Positions 17,385 through 25,513 of a DNA stretch of 64,000 bases are shown one piece after another. Under the pieces are notes generated by a model, which saw only the letters and a list, made by a program, of their open reading frames with translations, was not told the origin of the DNA and did no database searches. The stretch spans positions 96,500 through 160,499 of the forward strand of contig CAYWSB010000001.1 in NCBI GenBank assembly GCA_964460465.1, given 5' to 3'. Position 1 is the stretch's first letter, and each line of letters starts with the position of its first letter. A program made the translations under genes and the position numbers. The DNA comes from SLRI01 sp964460465 (lineage in GTDB: Bacteria > Pseudomonadota > Alphaproteobacteria > Geminicoccales > Geminicoccaceae).

Positions 17385-18026
17385 ATGGTGCGCGTCCTGG
17401 TGCTCGAAGACGATCCGACCGATGCGCTGGCCGTGCGACGAGAACTCGCCGACCGCTTCGACGTCGTCCTCGCCGACACCCTGGCGGAGGGCCTGATCCG
17501 GCTGACCACGCCCGGGCGTGCGCCCGACGTGATCGTCACCGACCTCAACCTCCCGGATTCGAGCGGGCCCCGCACCCTCGAGATCCTGCGCGAGACCGCA
17601 CCCGGCATTCCGATCGTCGTCAGCACCGGCGATCTCAGCACGGGCGTTCGCCGGCAGCTCGACCTGCTCGGCGCCGCCCATCTGCACGACAAGAACGACG
17701 GCCTGCCGATCCTCCGCATGCTGCTGCAACAGACCGAGGCGTTCCACCAGACGATCGCGGTGCACCGCTCGCAGATGCGTGCCGAGATCGACCGCGTTGC
17801 CAGCGCTGCGGCCGAGGAGGCGGCGAAGAAGGCGATCAGCGAGCTGGTCCATCGCCTGGGCCTGCACGACGAGGAGGGACTGCGCATGGCCGTTCGCCTG
17901 GCCCGCGGCTGGGACGCAGCCAAGGCGCGCTTCACGGCGGCGATCGCCACGGGGCTCGGCAGCGCCCTTCTTCTGGCCATCGGCGCCGGCATCGTCGCGA
18001 TCATGCGCAACCAGGGCAGCAAGTAG
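17385..18026 (+). CDS. Response regulator receiver protein with C-terminal membrane anchor
   Basis: A 213-aa two-component receiver protein without a DNA-binding domain. The receiver domain (residues 1-120) keeps all key residues: acidic pair at Glu8/Asp9/Asp10, phospho-acceptor Asp53 in VTDLNLPDSSG, Ser80/Thr81 and Lys103 (HDKND). A helical, probably coiled-coil segment follows (about 120-165), then a basic stretch and a hydrophobic helix (ATGLGSALLLAIGAGIVAIM, about 188-207) with a short basic end. It therefore looks tethered to the inner membrane with the receiver in the cytosol. No histidine kinase is nearby. Output and partner are unknown. Confidence 0.85.
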   Translation: MVRVLVLEDDPTDALAVRRELADRFDVVLADTLAEGLIRLTTPGRAPDVIVTDLNLPDSSGPRTLEILRETAPGIPIVVSTGDLSTGVRRQLDLLGAAHLHDKNDGLPILRMLLQQTEAFHQTIAVHRSQMRAEIDRVASAAAEEAAKKAISELVHRLGLHDEEGLRMAVRLARGWDAAKARFTAAIATGLGSALLLAIGAGIVAIMRNQGSK

Positions 18027-18057
18027 GACCGGGAGATGCCAATGGCCGGGCCGCGCG

Positions 18058-18765
18058 TCAGGCGGTCTGCAGCCGCTGCGGTGCCTCGAAGGCCGGCAAC
18101 TGGCCGGGCGACAGCTCCTCAGGCTGCTTGCCGTAGCTGGCGATCCGCTCCAGCACCTCGTCGATTTGCGCTGTCGTGAGGATCGCCGGGCGCGTGACCT
18201 GGAGACAGCGCCAGTAGCAGGAGGCGAGGTTTTCCACCTCCACGGCGAGGGCGAGCGCCTTCTCGAGATCGGTGCCCAGCGCGATCATGCCGTGATTGGC
18301 CAGCAGACATGCCTTGCGTCCCTCCAGGGCGGCCAGAGCGTGATCGGACAAGGCCTGCGTGCCGAAACGGGCATAGGGCGCCACCCGGATGTTCTCACCA
18401 CCGGCGACCGCGACCATGTAGTGGAAGGCCGGGATCTCCATGCGCAAGCAGGCCAGCACCGTGCAATGCATGGCATGGTTGTGGACGATCGCGTTGATGT
18501 CAGGGCGATGGCGCATGATGTCGTAGTGAAAGCGCCACTCGGTAGACGGCAGCCGCCGACCCTCGTACCGGCCCTCATGGTCGAGTAGCACGATGTCGGC
18601 TGGCTCGATGCGGTCATAGGGCATTCCTGACGGGGTGATCAGCAGGCCCTGGTCGACCCGAACGCTGACATTGCCAGCGGTGCCGTGATTGATGCCGAGC
18701 TCGGTCATCTTGAGGCAGGTGGCGATGATCTGGCGACGCAGGGCGTCGTCTTGGTCTTTCTTCAT
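18058..18765 (-). CDS. Class II aldolase/adducin family protein (fuculose-phosphate aldolase-like)
   Basis: A zinc-dependent class II aldolase of about 235 aa. NHGTAGNVSVR (residues 27-37) and TPSGMPYD (near 44-51) form the phosphate-binding region; HNHAMH (95-100) and a downstream ANHGM supply zinc ligands, with Glu76 as the likely catalytic residue. Family members cleave L-fuculose-1-phosphate or similar sugar phosphates, or act as decarboxylases; the substrate is not clear. The ATG at 18765 (MKKDQDDALR) is preferred to a longer frame upstream that would overlap the sigma-factor promoter region. It stands alone, with no sugar pathway genes beside it. Confidence 0.87.
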   Translation of the reverse strand: MKKDQDDALRRQIIATCLKMTELGINHGTAGNVSVRVDQGLLITPSGMPYDRIEPADIVLLDHEGRYEGRRLPSTEWRFHYDIMRHRPDINAIVHNHAMHCTVLACLRMEIPAFHYMVAVAGGENIRVAPYARFGTQALSDHALAALEGRKACLLANHGMIALGTDLEKALALAVEVENLASCYWRCLQVTRPAILTTAQIDEVLERIASYGKQPEELSPGQLPAFEAPQRLQTA

Positions 18766-18852
18766 TGCTGGATCGCTCTTTTCGTTGATCGGGCGAAACG
18801 GGTCACCCCGCGCCCCGGCTTGCATCCCAAAGGTGATCTTTCCGGGCAGCGG

Positions 18853-18882
18853 TGATCCGCCCCCGCCGGCTGCGCGTAGCTA
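18853..18882 (+). promoter_or_regulatory. Candidate autoregulated ECF (RpoE-ChrR type) promoter
   Basis: TGATCC (18853-18858), exactly 18 nt, then TAGCTA (18877-18882) upstream of the ECF sigma gene. Sigma factors paired with ChrR usually recognise a TGATCC -35 and a TA-rich -10 with about this spacing and activate their own operon, so this is likely the autoregulatory site. The -10 is the weaker half. Confidence 0.55.
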
Positions 18883-19005
18883 TATCCCGAGACGTGCTTG
18901 CGGGGAACGATGACGACGATTGTGCCTCCGACGATGGCGGCCAGCGCCGCCGACTGTCGCGACATGCCGCTTGCGCATCGGTCGGCGGTGCAGTTGAAAG
19001 GGCGG

Positions 19006-19572
19006 ATGGATGGCAGCAAGAGCGACGCTGAGTTGGCCCTGCTCGCAGACATCGGCAAGGTGGCGATGGAGCGGGATCGCGAGGCATTTGGTCGGCTCTA
19101 TGGGTTTTATGCGCCGCGAGTGGCAGCTTATCTGCGTCGGGTCGGGGCGAAGAGCGATACCGCCGAGGATCTCGCCCAGGAGGTGCTGCTGACGGTTTGG
19201 CGCCGGGCGCATCAGTTCGACCCGCAGAAAGCCGCGCTGAGCACCTGGGTGTACACCATCGCGCGGAACAAGCGGATCGATGCTCTGCGACGCGAGCGCC
19301 ATCCGGATTTCGATCCGGATGATCCTACACTGGATGCCGGCGAGGCGCCGCGTGGCGACACCCACGCTGAGACCGAGCTGGTGAAGGACGAAATCCGCCG
19401 GGCCATCGCGTCGCTGCCGCAGGAGCAGGCCGAGCTACTGAAGATCTTCTATTTCGAGGACAAGACTCACAGCGTGATCGCGGACGAGCTGGGTCTGCCT
19501 CTTGGAACGGTGAAATCGAGACTGCGGCTGGCTGTGGCCAAGTTGCGTGGTCTTCTCGAAGGTGTGGCATGA
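19006..19572 (+). CDS. ECF sigma factor of the RpoE/ChrR-associated group
   Basis: An extracytoplasmic-function sigma factor (188 aa from this start). Region 2 is clear (AFGRLYGFYAPRVAAYLRRV, then DLAQEVLLTVWRRAHQFDP and STWVYTIARNKRIDALRRER), then an acidic linker, and region 4 (SLPQEQAELLKIFYFEDKTH, LGLPLGTVKSRLRLAVAKLR). I took ATG 19006 because GAAAGGG stands just before it and the protein then has the usual length. ATG 18910 (GGGGAA upstream) would add 32 poorly conserved residues. Its gene overlaps the ChrR-like anti-sigma by 4 nt, so the pair is coupled. Related systems respond to singlet oxygen or organic peroxide. Confidence 0.9.
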   Translation: MDGSKSDAELALLADIGKVAMERDREAFGRLYGFYAPRVAAYLRRVGAKSDTAEDLAQEVLLTVWRRAHQFDPQKAALSTWVYTIARNKRIDALRRERHPDFDPDDPTLDAGEAPRGDTHAETELVKDEIRRAIASLPQEQAELLKIFYFEDKTHSVIADELGLPLGTVKSRLRLAVAKLRGLLEGVA

Positions 19573-20234
19573 CGAGCGAGCACATCACAGTCGACGATCT
19601 GCTTCTGGCGCACGCTGCCGGCCGCTTACCGGAGCCGGTCGGTCTGGTAGTAGCGACGCATCTTGCGCTGTCGGCGCCTAGCCGCTCGGCGTATCGTGAG
19701 TACGAGGCGCTCGGCGGCGCGATGCTCGAGGATCTGGCTCCTGCCGAGTTGCGCGAAGGTGCTTTCGACCGCCTTCTGGCCCGCCTGGATGACGAGGTAG
19801 AGCCCATCAACGCAGGTCGAGATGTCACCGGCGTGGCGGCCGATGACGGTGATCGCGACCTGCCCGCACCGCTTCGCGCCTACGTCCCGGGCGGTGTGAC
19901 GCAGCTGGCCTGGAAACATTATGGCAGCGTGTCCGAGGCAACGCTTCCGCTCGACGAGTCAACCTACCGGACCCGCTTGATCCTGCTGAAGGCTGGAAAG
20001 TCCGCGCCCAAGCATACGCATGACGGGCAGGAGATCACGGTCGTGCTGAAAGGTGCCTTCAACGATGGCATCGGCCGCTACGGGCGTGGCGATCTTTCGA
20101 TTGCCGACGCTCATGTCGACCATCAGCCGATGGCGGACATGGGGCAGGATTGCCTCTGCCTCACCGTCACCGACGCACCCCTGCGCCTGACCGGAACGTT
20201 CTCGCGCTTCCTCAACCCGTTCATGCGCTTCTGA
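19569..20234 (+). CDS. ChrR-family anti-sigma factor lacking the zinc cysteines
   Basis: A 221-aa anti-sigma of the ChrR type: an N-terminal anti-sigma domain (residues 1-85) and a C-terminal cupin (about 105-210). In characterised ChrR the anti-sigma domain binds zinc through two His and two Cys in an HxxxCxxC arrangement. Here the same block reads HLALSAPS: His31 is kept, but both cysteine positions (35 and 38) are Ser (codons TCG and AGC). The cupin keeps its metal pattern (HTHDGQE and a later VDHQP). The alignment around LVVATHL and GGAMLED is otherwise close to ChrR. It overlaps the sigma gene by 4 nt. Whether it still holds its sigma factor is open. Confidence 0.88.
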   Translation: MTSEHITVDDLLLAHAAGRLPEPVGLVVATHLALSAPSRSAYREYEALGGAMLEDLAPAELREGAFDRLLARLDDEVEPINAGRDVTGVAADDGDRDLPAPLRAYVPGGVTQLAWKHYGSVSEATLPLDESTYRTRLILLKAGKSAPKHTHDGQEITVVLKGAFNDGIGRYGRGDLSIADAHVDHQPMADMGQDCLCLTVTDAPLRLTGTFSRFLNPFMRF

Positions 20235-20368
20235 GCGGCCTATCGGCAGGCGTGGCCACTCGGTGACGCTCGGCGAAACTGGCGATTTTGGGGCACGTAC
20301 GATCTTGCATGCTGGCACTCTGCCGGTCACCTTCTCGCGCACTGGTCTAGCGTGGGCTCGACGGCAGC

Positions 20369-21301
20369 ATGACAGTTTCGACTCTTCAGACGACCGACGA
20401 TCGCATGCTGCGCGGGGTCGATGCGATCCCGATGCCGTTGCGCGGCGATCCCCCTCTGGTCACGCGCTTCGCGCCAAGTCCGTCCGGCTACCTGCATGTC
20501 GGGCATGCCTATTCTGCCCTCTTCGGCTACGAGGCGGCCCGGCTTTCGGGTGGCCGGTTTCTGTTGCGCATCGAGGACATCGATCTGCAGCGCTGCCGGC
20601 CCGAGTTCGAGCGCGCGATCTTCGAGGATCTGGCTTGGCTGGGTCTGCAATGGCACGGAATCCCGCTGCGTCAAAGCGACGGCATGGAACGCTATGCCGC
20701 CGCTCTGCAGCATCTGCAGGCCATGACTGTGGTCTATCCCTGCTTCTGCTCGCGCAAGCAGATCCGCATCGAGGCCGAGCAGTCCGGCCGCGCACCCCAC
20801 GGCCCCAATGCCGACCTGGTGTATCCGGGCATCTGTCGTGACATTTCGCCGGCGGAGAGTGCGCGCCGGATGGCCAAGGGCGAGCCTTTCGCGTGGCGGC
20901 TCAACGTGGACAAGTCGCTGGAGCTGACCGGCCCCCTCGCCTGGTACGATTGCCGCGCCGGCTGGGTTCAGGCGCAACCCGAGTTGCTGGGTGACCCGAT
21001 CCTCGCCCGCAAGGACACGCCAACGAGCTACCACCTCGCCGTGGTCGTCGATGATCGGCTGCAGGGCGTAAACCTCGTCACCCGTGGCGAGGACCTCTTC
21101 CATGCCACCCACATCCACCGCCTGCTGCAGGCGCTGCTCGAGATCGAGCCGCCGCGCTACTACCACCATAATCTGGTGGCCGACAGTCGCGGCGAGCGGC
21201 TGGCGAAGCGCAACCGAGCCATCACGCTGAGACATTTGCGTGACATCGGCCGCACGCCCGCCGATATCTGGAAGATGATCGGTCTCAAGCAGCATATCTG
21301 A
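20369..21301 (+). CDS. gluQ: Glutamyl-Q tRNA(Asp) synthetase
   Basis: GluRS-like enzyme without an anticodon-binding domain; it attaches glutamate to queuosine in tRNA-Asp. The 310-aa product has RFAPSPSGYLHVGHAYSAL with HVGH at 43-46, LLRIEDID, the zinc cluster CFC plus YPGIC, and the KMSKS counterpart LAKRNRAITLR near the C-terminus. Its length matches the truncated GluQ form, not the 470-aa GluRS. The ATG at 20369 and an in-frame ATG at 20405 are both possible. It lies 134 nt after the anti-sigma gene in the same direction. Confidence 0.92.
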   Translation: MTVSTLQTTDDRMLRGVDAIPMPLRGDPPLVTRFAPSPSGYLHVGHAYSALFGYEAARLSGGRFLLRIEDIDLQRCRPEFERAIFEDLAWLGLQWHGIPLRQSDGMERYAAALQHLQAMTVVYPCFCSRKQIRIEAEQSGRAPHGPNADLVYPGICRDISPAESARRMAKGEPFAWRLNVDKSLELTGPLAWYDCRAGWVQAQPELLGDPILARKDTPTSYHLAVVVDDRLQGVNLVTRGEDLFHATHIHRLLQALLEIEPPRYYHHNLVADSRGERLAKRNRAITLRHLRDIGRTPADIWKMIGLKQHI

Positions 21302-21313
21302 TCCGCGACGCCA

Positions 21314-22249
21314 ATGCCGGGCTCGCGCAGACTTTCGCAGGCGTTGGCCGCCGCGGCTCTGCTGACGATCGCCACCGGCTGCGCCATCGCCGAATACCCC
21401 ATCGTCGGCGACGATCGACCCTGGGTGACCTATGCGCCGAGCGGGCCACCCAAGGCGGTCATTCTCGCCGTGCACGGTTTTAACGACTACCGCGGCGCCT
21501 TCGACGAGTTCGCCGCCTTCGCCGTGGCGAACGGCTATAGGCTCGAGGCGTTCGATCAGCAGGGCTTCGGTGCCAACCGCAACCGCGGCCTTTGGCCCGG
21601 CAACGCCGCGCTCGCGACCGACCTGCGTCGCAAGGTGGCGCGGCTTCGGGGCGAATGGCCCGACACGCCGCTCTACATCCTGGGTGAGAGCATGGGCGCT
21701 GCCGTGGCGACCATTGCCTTTGCCGGCAACGCGTCCGCCAACAGGGAGCCTCGGATCGACGGCGTGATCATGACGGCGCCGGCGGTCTGGGGCGGTGCGT
21801 CCTTCAACCCTCTCTATCGGGCCGTCCTGATGACCGCGGCAGCCGTCCTGCCGGGCCGCGAGGTCACCGGCCGTGGCCTCGAGCGCCGGGCCAGCGACAA
21901 CGACGCGGCGCTCGCCGCCCTGGGTCGCGACCCATTGGTCATCAAGGCGACCCGTCTGGACGCGGTGGCCGGCCTCGTGCGCCTGATGGACGAGGCGGTG
22001 GCCAAGGCACCGGAGCTGGCGCTGCCCGTGCTCGTGCTGGTCGGCGAGCGCGACGAGATCATCCCGCCGGAGGTGATCCTCCGCTTTGCCGGGCGGTTGG
22101 CCGGGGCATCGTGCCAGCTCGTCGTCTATCCCGAAGGCTGGCATCTCCTGCTGCGTGACCATCAACGGGCACGGGTGTGGAACGACATCGTCGCTTGGCT
22201 CGAAGGCGACATGCCAGCCGCAGCCGCCAGCTGCGCCGCTGGGTCCTAG
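21314..22249 (+). CDS. Lysophospholipase-like alpha/beta hydrolase, probable lipoprotein
   Basis: A 311-aa serine hydrolase of the monoacylglycerol lipase/lysophospholipase group. After a signal peptide ending in IATGC (possible lipidated Cys23, with Ala instead of Leu at -3) come ILAVHGFNDY with the oxyanion strand, the nucleophile elbow GESMG (Ser126), an Asp in VGERDEIIP, and the His in EGWHLLLRD. All three catalytic residues are present. It follows gluQ after 12 nt, so it is probably in the same transcript, and is convergent with pyrE. The substrate is unknown. Confidence 0.85.
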   Translation: MPGSRRLSQALAAAALLTIATGCAIAEYPIVGDDRPWVTYAPSGPPKAVILAVHGFNDYRGAFDEFAAFAVANGYRLEAFDQQGFGANRNRGLWPGNAALATDLRRKVARLRGEWPDTPLYILGESMGAAVATIAFAGNASANREPRIDGVIMTAPAVWGGASFNPLYRAVLMTAAAVLPGREVTGRGLERRASDNDAALAALGRDPLVIKATRLDAVAGLVRLMDEAVAKAPELALPVLVLVGERDEIIPPEVILRFAGRLAGASCQLVVYPEGWHLLLRDHQRARVWNDIVAWLEGDMPAAAASCAAGS

Positions 22250-22338
22250 CCGGACGCGAGAGGGCCGACGGAAAGTTGACCACCTCGCTCCTCGATCGGC
22301 CGACCCACCACCGCGGCAACCTGGCGACCGGCACCAGA

Positions 22339-22352
22339 CCTGACGCGTCAGG
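22339..22352. repeat. 14-bp perfect palindrome between convergent genes
   Basis: CCTGACGCGTCAGG lies in the 240-bp gap between the convergent hydrolase and pyrE genes. There is no T tract on either side, so it is more like a protein-binding palindrome or a weak shared transcription-end structure than a classic terminator. I see no gene in the rest of this gap. Confidence 0.5.
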
Positions 22353-22489
22353 CGGAGCGGTCAGGATCGAGCCCCGATTCACGTCGCCCACAGAATGCCA
22401 GAACCACATCGAGAAGGCCGGTCATGCGCCGCCTGCGGGACAACGCCGCAGAGCGCGGCCCGAGCGTCGGCCACGTTTCGTTGGCCAAG

Positions 22490-23110
22490 CTACTTCAGCC
22501 CGCGCGAGCCGGGCTTGACGGCGGGGAGCCGGGCGAGCTCGGCGGGGATTTCGTCGGGGGCCCAGGTGGGAAAGTCGACAGTGGCAAGGGCGACGAGCGG
22601 CATGCCCAGCTCGGCCTTGCCGTTCGAGCGGTCGACGAGGCAGGCGGCGAGGACCGGCACGGCGCCGAACTCGGCCACGCAATCGGCGCACTCGCGCAAG
22701 GAAAGGCCTGTGGTCACCACGTCCTCGGCAATCAGCACAGTCGCGCCGGGAGGCAGGTCGAAACCGCGCCGCAGCGTGAAGCGGCCCTCGACGCGCTCGG
22801 CGAAGAGTGAGCGGGTGCCGAGTTGACGCGCCAGCTCGTAGCCGACGAGGATGCCGCCCATCGCCGGCGCCACCACGGCATAGGGGACGAGCCCGGGATG
22901 CGCCGCCTGGATGCGCGCGGCGAGCGTGCGGCAGAGCCGCTCGGCCCGGACAGGGTCGACGAGCACCCGCGCACACTGCATGTAGTGGCCGCTGCGCCGG
23001 CCACTGGTCAGGATGAAATGCCCCTCGAGCAGGGCGCCGGCTGCCCGGAACTCGGCCAGCACCTCATCCGGCTCCAGCAGCGGCCGCGGTTCAGGGTTCG
23101 AACGCCTCAC
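22490..23110 (-). CDS. pyrE: Orotate phosphoribosyltransferase
   Basis: Adds the ribose-phosphate of PRPP to orotate in pyrimidine synthesis. The 206-aa product carries the PRPP-binding motif VLIAEDVVTTGLSL (about residues 124-137), the GHFILTSGRRSGHYMQC N-terminal segment and VVAPAMGGILVGYELA. It starts with ATG overlapping the rsh stop by 4 nt, so it is coupled to rsh; the gene order rpoZ-rsh-pyrE is common in alphaproteobacteria. Confidence 0.94.
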   Translation of the reverse strand: MRRSNPEPRPLLEPDEVLAEFRAAGALLEGHFILTSGRRSGHYMQCARVLVDPVRAERLCRTLAARIQAAHPGLVPYAVVAPAMGGILVGYELARQLGTRSLFAERVEGRFTLRRGFDLPPGATVLIAEDVVTTGLSLRECADCVAEFGAVPVLAACLVDRSNGKAELGMPLVALATVDFPTWAPDEIPAELARLPAVKPGSRGLK

Positions 23111-25434
23111 GAGCGGCTGCGCTCCACCGACGCAACGGCGGCATTGGCCCTGAGTGCCGCAAGGATCCGTTGCAGCTGCTCGACGTTCAGGACCTCGACG
23201 TCGAGCAGCATCTCGTAGAGATCCTTCGATCGCCGGCCCACCTTGACGTCGACGATGTTGCCGGCGTTCTTGCCGATGATGGTGCTGATGGTGCCCAGCG
23301 CTCCGGGCGTGTTGGCGACCATAACGGAGAGGCGGGTCGCGATCGCCTCCGTCGGTTCCGCCTGCCAGCCGACGTCGATGAAGCGGTGCTCACTGTCGCT
23401 CATCCGGAGCACGGTCGCACAATCGCGACAGTGGATGCTGATCGGCCGGCCGGTGCGCACCACCCCGATGATCGGGTCGCCGTGGATCGGCCGGCAGCAG
23501 CCGGCGAACTGGTAGGCGACGCCTCGCGGCAGCCCGGCGATCAGCCCCGAGGGCCGGTCCGCCGGCTCGGCCGGCGGCCTCTTGAAGAGGAGGACATTGC
23601 CAGCCTCGTCGGCGGTCTCGACCGGCGCACCCGTGCCCGGCGCCCGTTTGCCGGGCAGCCGCAGCGCCGGCGCCGGAATCGCCTGGAAAACGAGACGCGC
23701 GGCGAGCTGGCCCTCGCCCACCTGCACCAGCATGTCCTCGAGCGACGGCTGGCCAAGGGCTGCCGCCGCCTGCTCGAGCTGGCGCTCGGTCGGGGTCAGA
23801 CCCTCGCTCTTGGCTGCCCGGACCAGCATTTCCCGGCCGCGCTGGATGTAGTCTTCGCGCTGGCGGGTCTTGAGCGCCCGCCGGATCCTCGCACGAGCCT
23901 TGCCGGTGGCGACGAAGCGCTCCCAGGCGGCCGACGGCCACGCATTCCGGCTGGTGATAATGTCGACCTGGTCGCCGTTCTCCAGCTGATGGCGGAGCTG
24001 GACCATCCGCCCGTCGACCTTGGCCCCGACGCAGTGGTCGCCGACCTCGGAATGGACCGCATAGGCGAAATCGACGGGCGTGGCGCCGCGCGGCAATGCG
24101 ATCAGGTCGCCCCGCGGCGTGAAGCAGAAGACCTGGTCCTGGAACAGATCGAGCTTGGTGTTGGCGAGGAAGTCCTCGGGATCGGCCGTGTGCTCGAGGA
24201 TGTCGAGCAGGCCCCTGATCCAGCGATATTGGCGTCCCTCGGTGACGCGGCTTTCCTGCTTGTAGGCCCAGTGTGCGGCGACGCCGAACTCGGCCACCTC
24301 GTGCATTTGCCGGGTGCGGATCTGCACCTCGATCTTGCGCTGCTCGGGGCCCAGGATCGTCGTGTGCAGCGAGCGGTAGCCGTTCTGCTTGGGCGTCGAG
24401 ATGAAGTCCTTGAACCGCCCGGGAAGCATCGCGTAGGCGGCGTGGATGACTCCAAGGGCCGCGTAGCATTCGCCGACGTTGTCGACCAGCACGCGAAACG
24501 CCATGATGTCGGAGAGCTGCTCGAACGAGACGTTCTTGCGCTCCATCTTCTGCCAGATCGAGAGAGCGGACTTCTCGCGCCCGGCGATGTCGGCCTCGAT
24601 CCCGGCAGCGGCAAGCTTGCCCTTGAGCTCGCCGATGATCCGCTCGACCAGATCGGTGTCGTCGCGCCGGAGTTGCTGCAGCCGGTGGAGGATGCTGCCC
24701 CTCGCCTCGGGCCAGAGCTCGGCGAAGGCCAGGTCCTGCAGCTCCGCCTTGAGTCGCTCCATGCCGATCCGCTCGGCGAGCGGCGCATAGATTTCCATCG
24801 TCTCGCGGGCAATGCGCTGGCGCTTGTCCGGCGGCATGAAGTTGAGCGTGCGCATGTTGTGCAGCCGGTCGGCGAGCTTGACCAGGAGGACCCGAATGTC
24901 TTCGGACATCGCGACGAGCAGCTTGCCGAAGTTCTCGGCCTGGGCGGTCTGTGCCGACTGGAGTTGAATCTTGTTGAGCTTGGTCACCCCGTCGACGAGC
25001 TGGGCGATGGTGTCGCCGAACTGCTCGCGGATATCCTCGAGCTTGATGCCGGTGTCCTCGACCGTGTCGTGCAACAGGCCGGTGGCGATCGATGCGGCGT
25101 CCAGCTTCAGGCCCGCCAGGATCCCGGCCACCTCCACCGGGTGGTGAAAAAACGGGTCGCCCGAAATGCGCTTTTGCGGGCCATGGGCCTTCATGGCGAA
25201 GACGTAGGCCCGATTGAGGAGATCCTCGTCGACCGTGGGGTCGTACGAACGCACCAGCTCCACCAGCTCGTATTGCCGCATGATCTTGCGCGGCGGCAGC
25301 TTGCGCTCCGACTCCGGACCACCGGCCGGTGTTGCCTGCAGAGTATGCGACAACGTGTCACGGCTGCTCATGGCGCTGGCTGGTGCGGCAGCTGCCGCGA
25401 TCACCTCGGCCGTGGCCATGACGGGCTCGATCAT
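23107..25434 (-). CDS. rsh: Bifunctional (p)ppGpp synthetase/hydrolase
   Basis: Rel/SpoT-family stringent-response enzyme of about 775 aa. Domains in order: HD hydrolase (FFHHPVEVAGIL, LLHDTVEDT, VKLADRLHNMRTL), synthetase (FRVLVDNVGECY, GRFKDFISTPKQNGYRSLHT, then VQIRTRQMHEVAEFGVAAHW), TGS (LPRGATPVDFAYAVHSEVGD), helical/zinc-finger region (FAGCCRPIHGDPI) and C-terminal ACT. The RFKD form is that of bifunctional enzymes rather than synthetase-only RelA, and the HD residues are intact. About 50 residues before the usual MRQYELV start look non-conserved; ATG 25434 is preferred for its AGGGTGG. It follows rpoZ. Confidence 0.94.
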   Translation of the reverse strand: MIEPVMATAEVIAAAAAPASAMSSRDTLSHTLQATPAGGPESERKLPPRKIMRQYELVELVRSYDPTVDEDLLNRAYVFAMKAHGPQKRISGDPFFHHPVEVAGILAGLKLDAASIATGLLHDTVEDTGIKLEDIREQFGDTIAQLVDGVTKLNKIQLQSAQTAQAENFGKLLVAMSEDIRVLLVKLADRLHNMRTLNFMPPDKRQRIARETMEIYAPLAERIGMERLKAELQDLAFAELWPEARGSILHRLQQLRRDDTDLVERIIGELKGKLAAAGIEADIAGREKSALSIWQKMERKNVSFEQLSDIMAFRVLVDNVGECYAALGVIHAAYAMLPGRFKDFISTPKQNGYRSLHTTILGPEQRKIEVQIRTRQMHEVAEFGVAAHWAYKQESRVTEGRQYRWIRGLLDILEHTADPEDFLANTKLDLFQDQVFCFTPRGDLIALPRGATPVDFAYAVHSEVGDHCVGAKVDGRMVQLRHQLENGDQVDIITSRNAWPSAAWERFVATGKARARIRRALKTRQREDYIQRGREMLVRAAKSEGLTPTERQLEQAAAALGQPSLEDMLVQVGEGQLAARLVFQAIPAPALRLPGKRAPGTGAPVETADEAGNVLLFKRPPAEPADRPSGLIAGLPRGVAYQFAGCCRPIHGDPIIGVVRTGRPISIHCRDCATVLRMSDSEHRFIDVGWQAEPTEAIATRLSVMVANTPGALGTISTIIGKNAGNIVDVKVGRRSKDLYEMLLDVEVLNVEQLQRILAALRANAAVASVERSRS

Positions 25435-25452
25435 CGGTGTTCCCACCCTTTA

Positions 25453-25492
25453 GACCTACGCCACGCGCGGCATGGCGCCCGTGGCGTAGGTC
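25453..25492 (-). terminator. 13-bp stem-loop between rpoZ and rsh
   Basis: GACCTACGCCACG (25453-25465) and its exact complement (25480-25492) flank a 14-nt loop. On the minus strand the stem is followed by TAAAGGGTGG, which includes the rsh ribosome-binding site, and there is no T tract. It could stop rpoZ transcripts, protect the rpoZ 3' end, or control rsh translation. Confidence 0.5.
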
Positions 25493-25513
25493 GTTTGGGG
25501 GTGGTTATGCCCA

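Noticed and set aside
20327..22165. A 612-codon leftward frame opposite gluQ and the hydrolase
   Set aside because: Antisense; both rightward genes carry full motif sets.
23094..23110. GGTTCGAA sequence resembling a tRNA T-loop
   Set aside because: It lies in the pyrE start, with no acceptor stem or anticodon arm around it. No tRNA was found in the window.
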